Notes: generated from the letters alone by a model not told the origin. Counted from the stretch's first letter, positions 17,195-24,734 are shown. The stretch: DNA of 64,000 bases from Ruminococcus sp. (GCF_019423705.1 NZ_JAHZAX010000004.1:158847-222846), one strand, 5' to 3'. A program made the numbers and translations.

Positions 17195-18376
17195 ATGCAG
17201 ACGGCTGTTGAGGTTGGGAAGAGTGAACAGGCTGAAAAGACTGATGAGCCAAAGCCGAAAAAGCGCTTTTCGAGGCAGGTAATTATTTGTCTTGGACTTA
17301 TTCTTATCAGCGTTTTGCTCAACGTTATCGCTTGGAAAAGCACGGCTTTCTGCGATTGGTACACCGCTAATGTGTTCCCCATATGGCAGAATACATACGG
17401 CAGGCTCACCTCCCTTTTGCCATTTTCATTCGGCGAGATACTTATTATGATAGCCGTTTTCGGCATACCGCTTTCGCTCTTGGCGATGATCGTTCTTGTT
17501 ATTGTGAGAAAGGGCAGGCGGCGCAAAACGGCGAAAATATTCGGTTTTGTATATCTTTGGATAGTCACTTTTGTGGTGACGGTGCAGACTTTCAACTGCT
17601 TTATACTTTACCATTGTTCAAGCTTTGCACAGCTCAATGATATCCCCACGGAACAGCACACGAAGGCGGAGCTTGAAGCTCTTGGCGACAAGCTTGTGGC
17701 GGAGATAAACCAGCTAAGCCAAGAAGTTCAGCGTGATGATGAGGGCAAATTCGTTTTGACCGCTGATCTTGACAAGACTGCGCAGGTGGCAATGGGGAAT
17801 TTAGGGGACGAGTTTGAAAATCTTGGCGGATATTACGTCAAGCCAAAGGGGATAATGTGCTCGTTTTTTATGAGCCAGCTTGACCTTATGGGCATTTATT
17901 TCCCGTTTTCTGTGGAAGCAAATTACAATCGAGATATGTACAAGGCAAAGCTGCCCGATACGGTTTGTCACGAGCTTGCCCACACAAAGGGCTACATTCA
18001 AGAGGACGAGGCGAATTTTATCGCCTTTATGGCTTGCGACAGGAGCGACAATGTTGAGTATCGCTATTCGGGCTATCTTGCGGCGCTGACGGAGGTAAGA
18101 GGCAAGATATTTGATTACGCTTCAGATAACAAAAAGGTGGATTTTGATAATTCTATCTGCGACGAGGTGTGGGCTGATATCGAGGCCAACTGGGATTACT
18201 GGCGCAGCGTTGACGAGGCGCAGGACACGGTTTTTGACAGCGAGGCTGTTGGCGAAATTTCCGACAAGGCAATGGAGAGTTCGCTGAAGCTCAACGGCGT
18301 TGAGGACGGCAAAAAGTCTTACGGCAGAATGGTCGATCTTATGCTCAACTACTTCAAGGACAAGGGTGAGCTTTGA
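17195..18376 (+). CDS. DUF3810-type membrane protein with a zinc-metallopeptidase motif
   Basis: 393 residues from ATG 17195 (AGGTGA 6 bases upstream). A charged 28-residue N-terminus is followed by three hydrophobic segments (about 30-48, 68-95, 108-130). A soluble domain then carries HELAH at residues 259-263 with a downstream EDEANF (about 269-274), the pattern of gluzincin-like proteases and of DUF3810. The catalytic site would face outside if the first helix is inserted N-in. It starts 40 bp after fhs and its stop overlaps the next start (TGATG), so it is coupled to the C39-like lipoprotein. The substrate is unknown. Confidence 0.8.
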   Translation: MQTAVEVGKSEQAEKTDEPKPKKRFSRQVIICLGLILISVLLNVIAWKSTAFCDWYTANVFPIWQNTYGRLTSLLPFSFGEILIMIAVFGIPLSLLAMIVLVIVRKGRRRKTAKIFGFVYLWIVTFVVTVQTFNCFILYHCSSFAQLNDIPTEQHTKAELEALGDKLVAEINQLSQEVQRDDEGKFVLTADLDKTAQVAMGNLGDEFENLGGYYVKPKGIMCSFFMSQLDLMGIYFPFSVEANYNRDMYKAKLPDTVCHELAHTKGYIQEDEANFIAFMACDRSDNVEYRYSGYLAALTEVRGKIFDYASDNKKVDFDNSICDEVWADIEANWDYWRSVDEAQDTVFDSEAVGEISDKAMESSLKLNGVEDGKKSYGRMVDLMLNYFKDKGEL

Positions 18377-19206
18377 TGAAAGGCTCGGGACTTCTGCTGT
18401 TGGCGACATTTGCAATAATGACGGCGGCTTTATTGGTGGGCTGCGGTCATAAAAATGACGCTGATATGCAAAATACGGTGGCTTATACTGAAACTGATAG
18501 TGCGGTTTCATATGAAACTGAGTGTGAAACCAGCTCGGAATGTGAAACTGATTTCACATTTTCAAGTGGGGCGGACAGTTTGGACAGCTTGGACGATACG
18601 GAAAGTTCGGGCGATGATACAGACAGCTCGGCGGAGGACGATATGCGCTGGAAGCTTTTTGATGAGAAAGACGCTGAAAGTGCCAATTATCGGCACAACA
18701 GCGAGATAAAAATAGACGGCTTTGTAAAATACGGGCAGGAAAATTCTCCTGTGTGCGATATGGTGCTTGGCAAGACGAGGTTTGCCAGTGTTGGCTGCGA
18801 GGTCATTGCGGCTTATAATTATCTGCTTTACATCGGCGAAAAGCCCGATATTGCGCAGCTTGCGGCGGATTTTGAGAAAAATGCGCTTATTGCCGCAGAC
18901 GGTTCGCTGGGTTCAAACCCACGGCGGATAAGCGGTCTTTTCAAGGCGCTGGATATCCCGTATCAAAAGCTTTGCAAGGCGGAAGAGGCGCAGGCGGCGC
19001 TTGACGAGGGGAGGCCTGTGATAATAGCGTTCCATATTGGGGACAATGTTTTCAGCGGCATACACACGGTCTTTGCGGTGAAAGAGGACGGGAAAATATA
19101 CGTTTACAATCTTTACAACACCGTGAAAGATCAGACTGAGATAGGCGCAATTGACGAGCTTATGAAGAAAAACAGCCTTTTTATCGTGGGCTACACAAGT
19201 TTATAA
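18376..19206 (+). CDS. Lipoprotein with C39-like (papain-fold) peptidase domain
   Basis: 276 residues. A lipoprotein signal peptide ends in LLVGC with Cys23 as the lipidated residue. A Ser/Thr/Glu/Asp-rich linker (about 30-85) separates the anchor from a C39_2-like domain. Candidate catalytic residues are Cys141 (SVGCEV) and His230 (GIHTVF), followed by a Y-NLYN strand. The start overlaps the stop of the DUF3810 gene by one base, so the two surface proteins are probably made together. The substrate could be a peptide or cell-wall cross-link; I cannot tell. Confidence 0.75.
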   Translation: MKGSGLLLLATFAIMTAALLVGCGHKNDADMQNTVAYTETDSAVSYETECETSSECETDFTFSSGADSLDSLDDTESSGDDTDSSAEDDMRWKLFDEKDAESANYRHNSEIKIDGFVKYGQENSPVCDMVLGKTRFASVGCEVIAAYNYLLYIGEKPDIAQLAADFEKNALIAADGSLGSNPRRISGLFKALDIPYQKLCKAEEAQAALDEGRPVIIAFHIGDNVFSGIHTVFAVKEDGKIYVYNLYNTVKDQTEIGAIDELMKKNSLFIVGYTSL

Positions 19207-19229
19207 ATATAGGGTAATGAGGTGATGAT

Positions 19230-19694
19230 TTGATCGGAAAAACTTTCAGATATAAGACCGATTCGGCGGCGGAGACCATCGCTCTTGGCGAGGAGATAGG
19301 CAAGCGGCTGAAAGGCGGCGATCTTATCGCATACAGCGGCGGTCTTGGTGCAGGAAAGACCACTATCACAAGGGGTATCTCCGTTGGAATGGGTCTTGGC
19401 GACGAGGTGACTTCGCCCACATTTGCCCTTGTGAACGAGTACAGGGGGGATAAGCTGAGCCTTATCCACTTTGATATGTACAGGATAAATTCGGCGGACG
19501 ATCTTGAGACAACGGGCTTTTTCGATTATATGGACGATGACACGGTGCTTGCGGTGGAATGGTCGGAAAATATCGAGGAGGAGCTTCCCGGGGACGCCAT
19601 TAGGATAGATATTCAGCGGATAGACGAGGACAGGCGTGAGATCGCAATTACAGCCGCTGAGGGAGATGACAGATTTGAAAATATTAGCTATTGA
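19230..19694 (+). CDS. tsaE: tRNA threonylcarbamoyladenosine biosynthesis ATPase TsaE
   Basis: 154 residues from a TTG start at 19230, supported by AGGTGA just upstream. The Walker A motif GGLGAGKTTITRG (about residues 35-47), the SPTFALVNEY segment and LIHFDMYRI are all typical. TsaE is the ATPase that cycles the TsaBD complex making t6A37 on ANN-reading tRNAs. It overlaps tsaB by 20 bases. tsaD and tsaC are not in the window. Confidence 0.95.
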   Translation: MIGKTFRYKTDSAAETIALGEEIGKRLKGGDLIAYSGGLGAGKTTITRGISVGMGLGDEVTSPTFALVNEYRGDKLSLIHFDMYRINSADDLETTGFFDYMDDDTVLAVEWSENIEEELPGDAIRIDIQRIDEDRREIAITAAEGDDRFENISY

Positions 19695-20364
19695 TACCAG
19701 CGGAAAGGTGGCTTCCGTTGCGCTGACGGACGGAGAGAAGCTTTTGTGGGAAAAGTCGGTATACACGAAGCTGACCCATTCGCAGGTGATACTTCCGATG
19801 GTGAGCAAGGCGCTTGAAGAGACGGGGCTTTGCTACGGTGATCTTGATTGTGCGGCGGTGGCGAACGGCCCTGGGTCTTACACGGGGCTTAGGATAGGCG
19901 TTGCGGCGGTGAAGGGAATGTGCTTCGGCTGTGAGAGCCTTAAAAGCGCCGGGGTATCCACTCTGCTTGCCCTTGCTTACAACTGCATTGCATTTGAGGG
20001 CAGGATAATTTCGGTTATGAGAGCACGTCCGAAGATCGTTTATGCGGCGGAATTTGAATGCAAAGGCGGAAAGATCGGGCGCATTTCTGCGGACAGGGTA
20101 TGCTCTGAGGAGGATATTTTTGCCGCAGAGATAACGGAGAAAGCAATGCTTGTGGGCGATTATGCGCAGGATATCAAGGACAGATATTTTGCGGAGAACG
20201 ACGGCGTTGTGGTTGCGGCTTATCCTAACAGGCTGCAAAGGGCTTCGTCAATATGTCTTGCGGTGGAGGCTGAGCCAGAGCTTATGATATCGGCGGACAG
20301 GCTGGAGGTTTCCTACTTGCAGGCCACAAAGGCTGAAAAAGACAAGGCTCATAGGGATAAATGA
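19675..20364 (+). CDS. tsaB: tRNA threonylcarbamoyladenosine biosynthesis protein TsaB
   Basis: 229 residues if started at TTG 19675 (MKILAIDTSG, GAGGGAG about 8 bases upstream). An ATG at 19666 lies too close to that site. The N-terminal ASKHA-fold strand KILAIDTSGKVASVAL and the GPGSYTGLRIGVAAVKG motif are diagnostic. TsaB dimerises with TsaD in t6A synthesis. A rimI acetyltransferase often follows; here only a 48-codon frame follows and it runs into a repeat. Confidence 0.95.
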   Translation: MKILAIDTSGKVASVALTDGEKLLWEKSVYTKLTHSQVILPMVSKALEETGLCYGDLDCAAVANGPGSYTGLRIGVAAVKGMCFGCESLKSAGVSTLLALAYNCIAFEGRIISVMRARPKIVYAAEFECKGGKIGRISADRVCSEEDIFAAEITEKAMLVGDYAQDIKDRYFAENDGVVVAAYPNRLQRASSICLAVEAEPELMISADRLEVSYLQATKAEKDKAHRDK

Positions 20365-20507
20365 CGGACGTAGAGAAGAATAAGTCTATCAAAAAAACAA
20401 AGAGAAAGTGGGACGTCGTATTTCTGCAAAGCAGAAATTTCGCCGCTCCCCTACAAAAAATAGTAGGGGCGAACATTGTTCGCCCGTTGGTTACCGATTT
20501 TTTATAA
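20361..20507 (+). CDS. Short ORF overlapping tsaB by ATGA, running into a repeat; possibly a truncated gene
   Basis: 48 codons beginning at the ATGA overlap with the tsaB stop. The first 16 codons (MTDVEKNKSIKKTKRK) look like a normal lysine-rich start. The remainder simply translates the family A palindromes at 20408-20490 and stops shortly after them. It may be the 5' remnant of a downstream gene (for example rimI, common at this position) lost when the repeat arrived, or chance. There is no independent evidence that a protein is made. Confidence 0.3.
   Translation: MTDVEKNKSIKKTKRKWDVVFLQSRNFAAPLQKIVGANIVRPLVTDFL
20408..20490. repeat. Double palindrome (family A): GTGGGACGTC and TAGGGGCGA units
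   Basis: GTGGGACGTCGTATTTCTGC...CCCCTAC followed by TAGTAGGGGCGAACATTGTT CGCCCGTTGG. The order matches the inside of the 130-bp element (GGGACG unit, then TAGGGGCGA unit) but the middle differs and the TGTTGAAAAA ends are missing. Confidence 0.65.
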
Positions 20508-20536
20508 GATCAATAATTTTGCAGGAGGAAAAGAAA

Positions 20537-20974
20537 ATGAAGATTGCTATTGGCTGCGATCACGCAGGTCCGGAACTCAAGGCGGAGATACTTGCACATC
20601 TTGACGAGAAGGGCGTTGAATACACGGATTTCGGCATACAGGCAGGGGAAAAGGTCGATTACCCTGACAAGGCGAAGGAAGTTTGCGAGAAGGTGGCTTC
20701 GGGCGAATATGACAGAGGAATACTCATTTGCGGCACGGGCATTGGAATGTCGATGAGCGCAAACAAGATCAAGGGCATAAGGGCGGCTTGCTGCTCGGAT
20801 TATTTCTCTGCGAAGTACACAAGGGCGCACAATGACGCAAACGTGCTTTGCATCGGTGCGAGGGTGCTTGGCGCCGGATTGGCTATCGAGCTGGTCGATG
20901 TTTTCCTTGAGACTGAGTTCGAGGGCGGAAGGCATCAGAGACGTATTGATAAGATATCTGAGCTGGAAAAGTAG
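20537..20974 (+). CDS. rpiB: Ribose-5-phosphate isomerase B
   Basis: 145 residues from ATG 20537, preceded by GGAGGAA. The GCDHAGPELK substrate loop is at the N-terminus. The active-site region ICGTGIGMSMSANKIKGIRAA carries the catalytic Cys, and TRAHNDANVLCIGAR follows. It interconverts ribose-5-phosphate and ribulose-5-phosphate in the pentose phosphate pathway. Longer upstream frames run through repeats and are not used. Confidence 0.96.
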   Translation: MKIAIGCDHAGPELKAEILAHLDEKGVEYTDFGIQAGEKVDYPDKAKEVCEKVASGEYDRGILICGTGIGMSMSANKIKGIRAACCSDYFSAKYTRAHNDANVLCIGARVLGAGLAIELVDVFLETEFEGGRHQRRIDKISELEK

Positions 20975-21010
20975 TGAGGAATTATGGTATCGCCTGCGGC
21001 GATTGACTTT
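20973..21010 (+). repeat. Family B repeat, short copy, fused to the rpiB stop
   Basis: GTGAGGAATTATGGTATCGC CTGCGGCGATTG begins inside the rpiB stop codon (TAG at 20972-20974). It keeps the GAGGAAT and ATCGCC/GGCGAT parts. Confidence 0.65.
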
Positions 21011-21033
21011 TCTCTTTTCTTTACGTTAGAAGG

Positions 21034-21062
21034 GCAGGGCGACTGGGGCGCTCTGCTTTTTT
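21034..21062 (+). terminator. Terminator of rpiB
   Basis: GCAGGGCG, ACTGGGG, CGCTCTGC, TTTTTT. Confidence 0.85.
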
Positions 21063-21070
21063 ATGGGCAC

Positions 21071-21107
21071 AAAAAAACAGCTGACAAGCTATTTGTCTGT
21101 CAGCTGT
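21071..21107 (-). terminator. Terminator of metY
   Basis: On the minus strand ACAGCTGACA ... TGTCAGCTGT followed by a T run (A tract 21071-21077). It faces the rpiB terminator. Confidence 0.85.
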
Positions 21108-21156
21108 TGATATTAGAGGTTTGTATTTAAGGTAAAAACCGTAATGGCAAGTTTTT

Positions 21157-22455
21157 TTAGATAGCGTCAAATGCTTCGCTCAGATCGTAGATGATATCGT
21201 CGATATGCTCAGTACCGATAGAAAGTCTGATAGTGTTTGGCTTGATGCCCTGATCTGCAAGCTCTGCTTCGTTGAGCTCTGCGTGAGTTGTGGAAGCCGG
21301 GTGGATAACGAGAGACTTAACGTCTGCTACGTTTGCAAGGAGTGAGAAGAGCTTCAGATGATCGATGAAGTCTTGTGCTGTCTTTGCGTCGCCCTTGATC
21401 TCGAATGTGAAGATAGAACCGCCGCCGTTAGGGAAATACTTCTTGTAAAGTGCCTGCTGGCTTGGATCGTCGGATACTGATGGATGATGAACCTTTTCTA
21501 CCTTTGGGTGCTTGTTAAGGAAGTCAACTACCTTGAGTGCGTTCTCAACGTGACGCTCAACTCTCAGAGAAAGTGTTTCAAGTCCCTGAAGGAAGATGAA
21601 TGCGTGGATAGGTGAAAGTGTGGCACCTGTATCACGGAGAAGGATAGCACGGATTCTTGTTACGAATGCTGCGCTCGGTGCTGCGTCTGCAAAGCTTACG
21701 CCGTGGTAGCTTGGGTTTGGCTCTGTGAGCTGTGGGAACTTGCCCGACTTCTTCCAATCGAACTTGCCGCTCTCAACGATAACGCCGCCGATAGTTGTGC
21801 CGTGGCCGCCGATGAACTTTGTTGCAGAGTGGATAACGATGTCAGCGCCGTACTCGATAGGCCTTACGAGGTATGGAGTAGCGAATGTGCTGTCAACGAG
21901 AAGTGGAATATTGTGTGCGTGTGCGATATTTGCGATAGCTTCGATATCAACAACGTCAGAGTTTGGATTGCCCAAAGTTTCGATATAAAGAGCCTTTGTG
22001 TTGTCCTGAATAGCCTTTTCAAAGTTTGAAGGATCGAGAGGATCAACGAATGTTGTTGTAATGCCGTAATCAACAAGTGTGTGTGCAAGCAGGTTATATG
22101 TGCCGCCGTAGATGTTCTTTGCTGCAACAATATGATCGCCTGCAAGTGCAACGTTCTCGATAGCGTATGTTACTGCTGCTGCGCCGGAAGCGACTGCCAG
22201 AGCTGCTGTACCGCCCTCAAGAGCTGCAATACGTCTTTCAAAAACGTCCTCAGTTGGGTTTGTAAGTCTGCCATAGATGTTACCAGCGTCCTTAAGAGCA
22301 AATCTGTCGGCAGCGTGCTGAGAGTTGTGGAAAACGTATGATGATGTCTGATAGATCGGAACAGCTCTTGCGTCTGTAACTGCGTCTGCTGTTTCCTGAC
22401 CAACGTGAAGCTGAAGTGTTTCAAATTTAAGTTTTCTTTCGTTTATTGCGCTCAT
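21157..22455 (-). CDS. metY: O-acetylhomoserine aminocarboxypropyltransferase (sulfhydrylase)
   Basis: A 432-residue Cys/Met-metabolism PLP enzyme. The N-terminal FETLQLHVGQETADAVTDARAVPIYQTSSY stretch is typical of the O-acetylhomoserine sulfhydrylase branch. The PLP lysine is in HSATKFIGGHGTTIGG (about residue 211). It makes homocysteine (or cysteine-type products) from O-acetylhomoserine and sulfide in the cytosol. It is monocistronic. A leader of about 280 nt precedes it with a Cys-rich short ORF, a small hairpin and a tandem 10-bp repeat. No S-box or T-box is visible, which is unusual for a Firmicutes methionine gene. Confidence 0.94.
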   Translation of the reverse strand: MSAINERKLKFETLQLHVGQETADAVTDARAVPIYQTSSYVFHNSQHAADRFALKDAGNIYGRLTNPTEDVFERRIAALEGGTAALAVASGAAAVTYAIENVALAGDHIVAAKNIYGGTYNLLAHTLVDYGITTTFVDPLDPSNFEKAIQDNTKALYIETLGNPNSDVVDIEAIANIAHAHNIPLLVDSTFATPYLVRPIEYGADIVIHSATKFIGGHGTTIGGVIVESGKFDWKKSGKFPQLTEPNPSYHGVSFADAAPSAAFVTRIRAILLRDTGATLSPIHAFIFLQGLETLSLRVERHVENALKVVDFLNKHPKVEKVHHPSVSDDPSQQALYKKYFPNGGGSIFTFEIKGDAKTAQDFIDHLKLFSLLANVADVKSLVIHPASTTHAELNEAELADQGIKPNTIRLSIGTEHIDDIIYDLSEAFDAI

Positions 22456-22510
22456 TTTAAATTACCTCTTTCACTTTTTCATTTTCATTAATTTTGTTAA
22501 GATCAAATCC

Positions 22511-22530
22511 TTGTGACCAATTGTGACCAA
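22511..22530. promoter_or_regulatory. Tandem 10-bp direct repeat in the metY leader
   Basis: TTGTGACCAA twice in immediate succession, about 55-75 bp before the metY start and downstream of its promoter. It could be a repressor site or an RNA element. No regulator is assigned. Confidence 0.5.
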
Positions 22531-22603
22531 ATCCGATTTATTCAGTCAATTTAAAAATTAAACATCGTATAACTAAAAACTATGATACCCGTTGCCCTAA
22601 CTT

Positions 22604-22675
22604 TTAACAGCAACACATTGCAGGACACATTCGTGAATCATACGTTGTTTTCAGTTTCAGGTATTCGATTTTCAT
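22604..22675 (-). CDS. Putative Cys-rich leader peptide of metY (23 aa)
   Basis: ATG 22675 has GAGGG 9 bases upstream. The peptide starts MKIEYLKLKTT and ends RMCPAMCCC before TAA: four Cys and two Met in the last eight residues. The Cys codons (TGT TGC TGT, 22607-22615) lie in the 5' arm of a small hairpin GTTGC ... GCAAC. The frame could start five codons earlier at 22690, but without a well-placed site. It begins about 57 nt after the predicted start of the metY transcript. It resembles classic amino-acid attenuation leaders, here tuned to cysteine; the function is inference. Confidence 0.6.
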   Translation of the reverse strand: MKIEYLKLKTTYDSRMCPAMCCC

Positions 22676-22738
22676 TTCAACGTCCCTCATTTCAATTCAT
22701 ATTATTCCTAGTCGTTTAGTATGTTTTAGCGTATCTAT

Positions 22739-22767
22739 ACTATACCACACCCGAGGGCATATGTCAA
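22739..22767 (-). promoter_or_regulatory. Promoter of metY
   Basis: On the minus strand TTGACA (22762-22767), 17 bp, TATAGT (22739-22744). Confidence 0.85.
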
Positions 22768-22862
22768 TAGGTTTTATGCGATTTTTAAGATTTTTGTGAT
22801 ATTTGATATTTTGTTGCCTTTTTTAACATCTTTTGACGTGATTTTGCACAAAGAGCGCTTGC

Positions 22863-22920
22863 GTGAGGGAGAATAAATGGGGAATGAGGAATGAATGTAT
22901 CGCCTGTGGAGATGATTTTT
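22863..22920 (+). repeat. Family B repeat, degenerate copy
   Basis: GTGAGGGAGAATAAATGGGG AATGAGGAATGAATGTATCG CCTGTGGAGATGATTTTT: the same order of elements as at 30109, with a decayed palindrome. Confidence 0.55.
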
Positions 22921-22982
22921 CTGCGTATTTACGCTGTTTTTATTGAAATTACATAAAAGTTCGGGTATGCTTGTTTTTATAA

Positions 22983-23015
22983 TTGTATACCAATTGATTT
23001 TATTTTGGTTGACAA
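22983..23015. promoter_or_regulatory. BirA operator (biotin box) at bioY
   Basis: TTGTATACC, 15 bp, GGTTGACAA: two inverted half-sites of the BirA consensus (TTGTnnACC / GGTnnACAA). The right half covers the bioY -35 box, so bound biotinylated-AMP-BirA would block the promoter. Confidence 0.85.
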
Positions 23016-23037
23016 TTCGTTTTTTATATGATACAAT
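23009..23037 (+). promoter_or_regulatory. Promoter of bioY
   Basis: TTGACA (23009-23014), 17 bp, TACAAT (23032-23037). It overlaps the BirA box. Confidence 0.85.
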
Positions 23038-23075
23038 ATTAAATGTCAAATAAATCGTAAAGGACAGGATAGAAA

Positions 23076-23651
23076 ATGAATAATAATGCTAAAAACAAGA
23101 CAAAAATGATAGTAGGCGTGGGCGTTATGGCGGCGATAATCGCTGTGCTTTCGCAGATAACCATTCCTCTGCCGACCCACGTTCCTGTAACGCTTCAGAC
23201 ATTTGCTGTTGCTCTTGCAGGTTATTTCCTCGGCTGGCAGGGCGGTGCTGCTGCGGCTTTAGTCTATGCGCTTCTTGGTGCGGTAGGCGTGCCAGTATTC
23301 GCCGGCTGGTCAGGCGGATTTGGTGTGATCACGGGCTACACAGGCGGATTTATTTACGGCTTTATCGTAATGGCTTTCCTCTGCGGACTTGGCGCAAAGT
23401 TCTGCTCAAACAAGATCAGCGGCAAGGTCATCGCTATCGCTCTTGGCATTGCAGGTCTTGCTTGCGATCATCTCCTTGGTGCTATCCAGTATGCTGCTAT
23501 CGCTGACATTTCCCTTGGCAAGTCAATTCTTCTCGTATCTGTTCCTTATCTTGTAAAGGACATTATCTCAGTAGTTGCGGCTTATCTTATCAGCATTGAG
23601 ATCGTCAGCCGTCTTGCAAAAACAGGCTGCTATGCTTACAAGAGGGCATAA
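23076..23651 (+). CDS. bioY: Biotin transporter BioY (ECF S component)
   Basis: A 191-residue, six-helix integral membrane protein. The conserved opening GVMAAIIAVLSQITIPLPTHVPVTLQTFAVALAGYFLGWQ-type region (seen near residues 14-55) and GAVGVPVFAGWSGG are diagnostic of BioY. It binds biotin outside and works with shared EcfAA'T modules, which are not in this window. AAAGGA lies upstream of the ATG. Control by BirA is supported by the operator at 22983. The next gene starts 2 bases after the stop. Confidence 0.96.
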   Translation: MNNNAKNKTKMIVGVGVMAAIIAVLSQITIPLPTHVPVTLQTFAVALAGYFLGWQGGAAAALVYALLGAVGVPVFAGWSGGFGVITGYTGGFIYGFIVMAFLCGLGAKFCSNKISGKVIAIALGIAGLACDHLLGAIQYAAIADISLGKSILLVSVPYLVKDIISVVAAYLISIEIVSRLAKTGCYAYKRA

Positions 23652-23652
23652 T

Positions 23653-24102
23653 TTGCAGAGCGTTGAGAACATTTCGACGCTGAGATTTCATCATCTGCTG
23701 TGTTTGCCGCTTTTTAAGGGCAAGGGTTACAGCGACGGATTTTCGGTGAATATGCAGGCTGTCAAGGACAGGCTTGAGGGCAGCGGTGAGGCTGTGAAGC
23801 TTGTTTGCGAAAGCGATATGATATGCGCAAATTGTCCCAACAGGCTGCCTAAGGGCTGCAAGCTTGACGGGCAGGACAAGACCGTTTCCGACAAAGACAG
23901 GCTTGTGTGCGAGCTTTCGGGCATTGAAGAAAAGTGCGGTCTATCATATTTTGAGGCGCTCGAGAGGCTTAAAAGCAATATGAAAAAGTGCGATTTTGAG
24001 CGGCTATGCGGTGAATGTCGCTGGAACAAGCAGGGGCTTTGCGGCTATGACGAATGGCTTGCGAGCGTTGAGACTGTGCTTGGTGCGGCGGAGACTAATT
24101 AA
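23653..24102 (+). CDS. DUF1284 Cys-rich protein, co-transcribed with bioY
   Basis: 149 residues from TTG 23653, with AGAGGG 7 bases upstream (inside the last bioY codons). The N-terminal RFHHLLCLPLFKGKGYSDGFSVNM matches the DUF1284 signature (R.HH.LC...F.GKGYS..F..NM). Cysteines cluster as CANCPNRLPKGC, and near the C-terminus CGECRWNKQGLC, which could bind an Fe-S cluster or zinc. The function is unknown. Being behind the BirA box suggests a link with biotin or simple read-through. Confidence 0.8.
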   Translation: MQSVENISTLRFHHLLCLPLFKGKGYSDGFSVNMQAVKDRLEGSGEAVKLVCESDMICANCPNRLPKGCKLDGQDKTVSDKDRLVCELSGIEEKCGLSYFEALERLKSNMKKCDFERLCGECRWNKQGLCGYDEWLASVETVLGAAETN

Positions 24103-24120
24103 AACGGATAATGATATTAA

Positions 24121-24155
24121 AACAGCGTTCCGATTATCACGGAGCGCTGTTTTTT
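24121..24155 (+). terminator. Terminator of bioY-DUF1284
   Basis: AACAGCGTTCCG ... CGGAGCGCTGTT followed by T residues. Confidence 0.9.
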
Positions 24156-24207
24156 GGTACACAATTATACATAGGCGTGGGCTATTGGGCTGCCCCTACA
24201 CTTTATG

Positions 24208-24660
24208 TTATGTGCGTTCGTTATCCTGCGCCTTTTCAAGATAGGCTTTATATGCGGATTGGAATTTCTCATAGATATCGGGGAAATTCTTTTTTAGGCG
24301 AATGGGCTTTAGGTCGGCGGTGGTGAAGCAATGGGAGGTGTGGGCTGTGCAGGATATTTTTTTCGTGGTGAGGTTGAAAACTTCGTAGCCCAGCTCATAT
24401 GCGCAGCCGTTGAATTTCACAAGTTTGCAGCGAATCTCAAATTCGTCGCCGAAACGGACTGGGTATTTATAATGTGTCTCCACCGACAGGACTGGGGAGA
24501 CTATCCCACGGTTTTCGATCTCGTGAAAGGGGCAGCCGAGCTGATCCATAAGATCGACCCTTGCTTCCTCAAGCCAGCGGACGTAATTTGAATGGTGAAC
24601 GATATCCATTCTGTCGGTCTCGTAATAATAAGCTTTGCGCTTGTATGGTGTGAATGTCAT
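24208..24660 (-). CDS. Acyl-CoA thioesterase, 4HBT (YbgC/FadM-like hotdog)
   Basis: A 150-residue single hotdog domain. The N-terminal YYETDRMDIVHHSNYVRWLEEARVD contains the conserved Asp followed by the HHSNY helix that define the 4-hydroxybenzoyl-CoA thioesterase branch. AAGGA lies 7 bases before the ATG. It hydrolyses short- or aromatic acyl-CoA in the cytosol; the substrate cannot be read from sequence. It follows the DHHW gene on the same strand, but a repeat hairpin separates them. Confidence 0.88.
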   Translation of the reverse strand: MTFTPYKRKAYYYETDRMDIVHHSNYVRWLEEARVDLMDQLGCPFHEIENRGIVSPVLSVETHYKYPVRFGDEFEIRCKLVKFNGCAYELGYEVFNLTTKKISCTAHTSHCFTTADLKPIRLKKNFPDIYEKFQSAYKAYLEKAQDNERT

Positions 24661-24703
24661 AATGTGTCCTTCTTTCGGGTGATATATTTATATTGTCGCA
24701 AAA

Positions 24704-24733
24704 ATAACGGGCGACCAAAGGTCGCCCCTGTAA
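24704..24733. repeat. Family A palindrome serving as a terminator for the DHHW gene
   Basis: ACGGGCGACCAAAGGTCGCC CCTGTAA. Read on the minus strand it is a GGGCGACC-TTT-GGTCGCCC stem followed by GTTATTTTTG, directly after the DHHW stop codon. Confidence 0.7.
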
Positions 24734-24734
24734 A

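Noticed and set aside
19191..19808. 205-codon minus-strand frame over tsaE/tsaB
   Set aside because: Antisense to two certain overlapping genes; no start site.
22456..22740. SAM (S-box) riboswitch or T-box upstream of metY
   Set aside because: None of the conserved S-box blocks nor a GGGTGG T-box motif is present in the leader.
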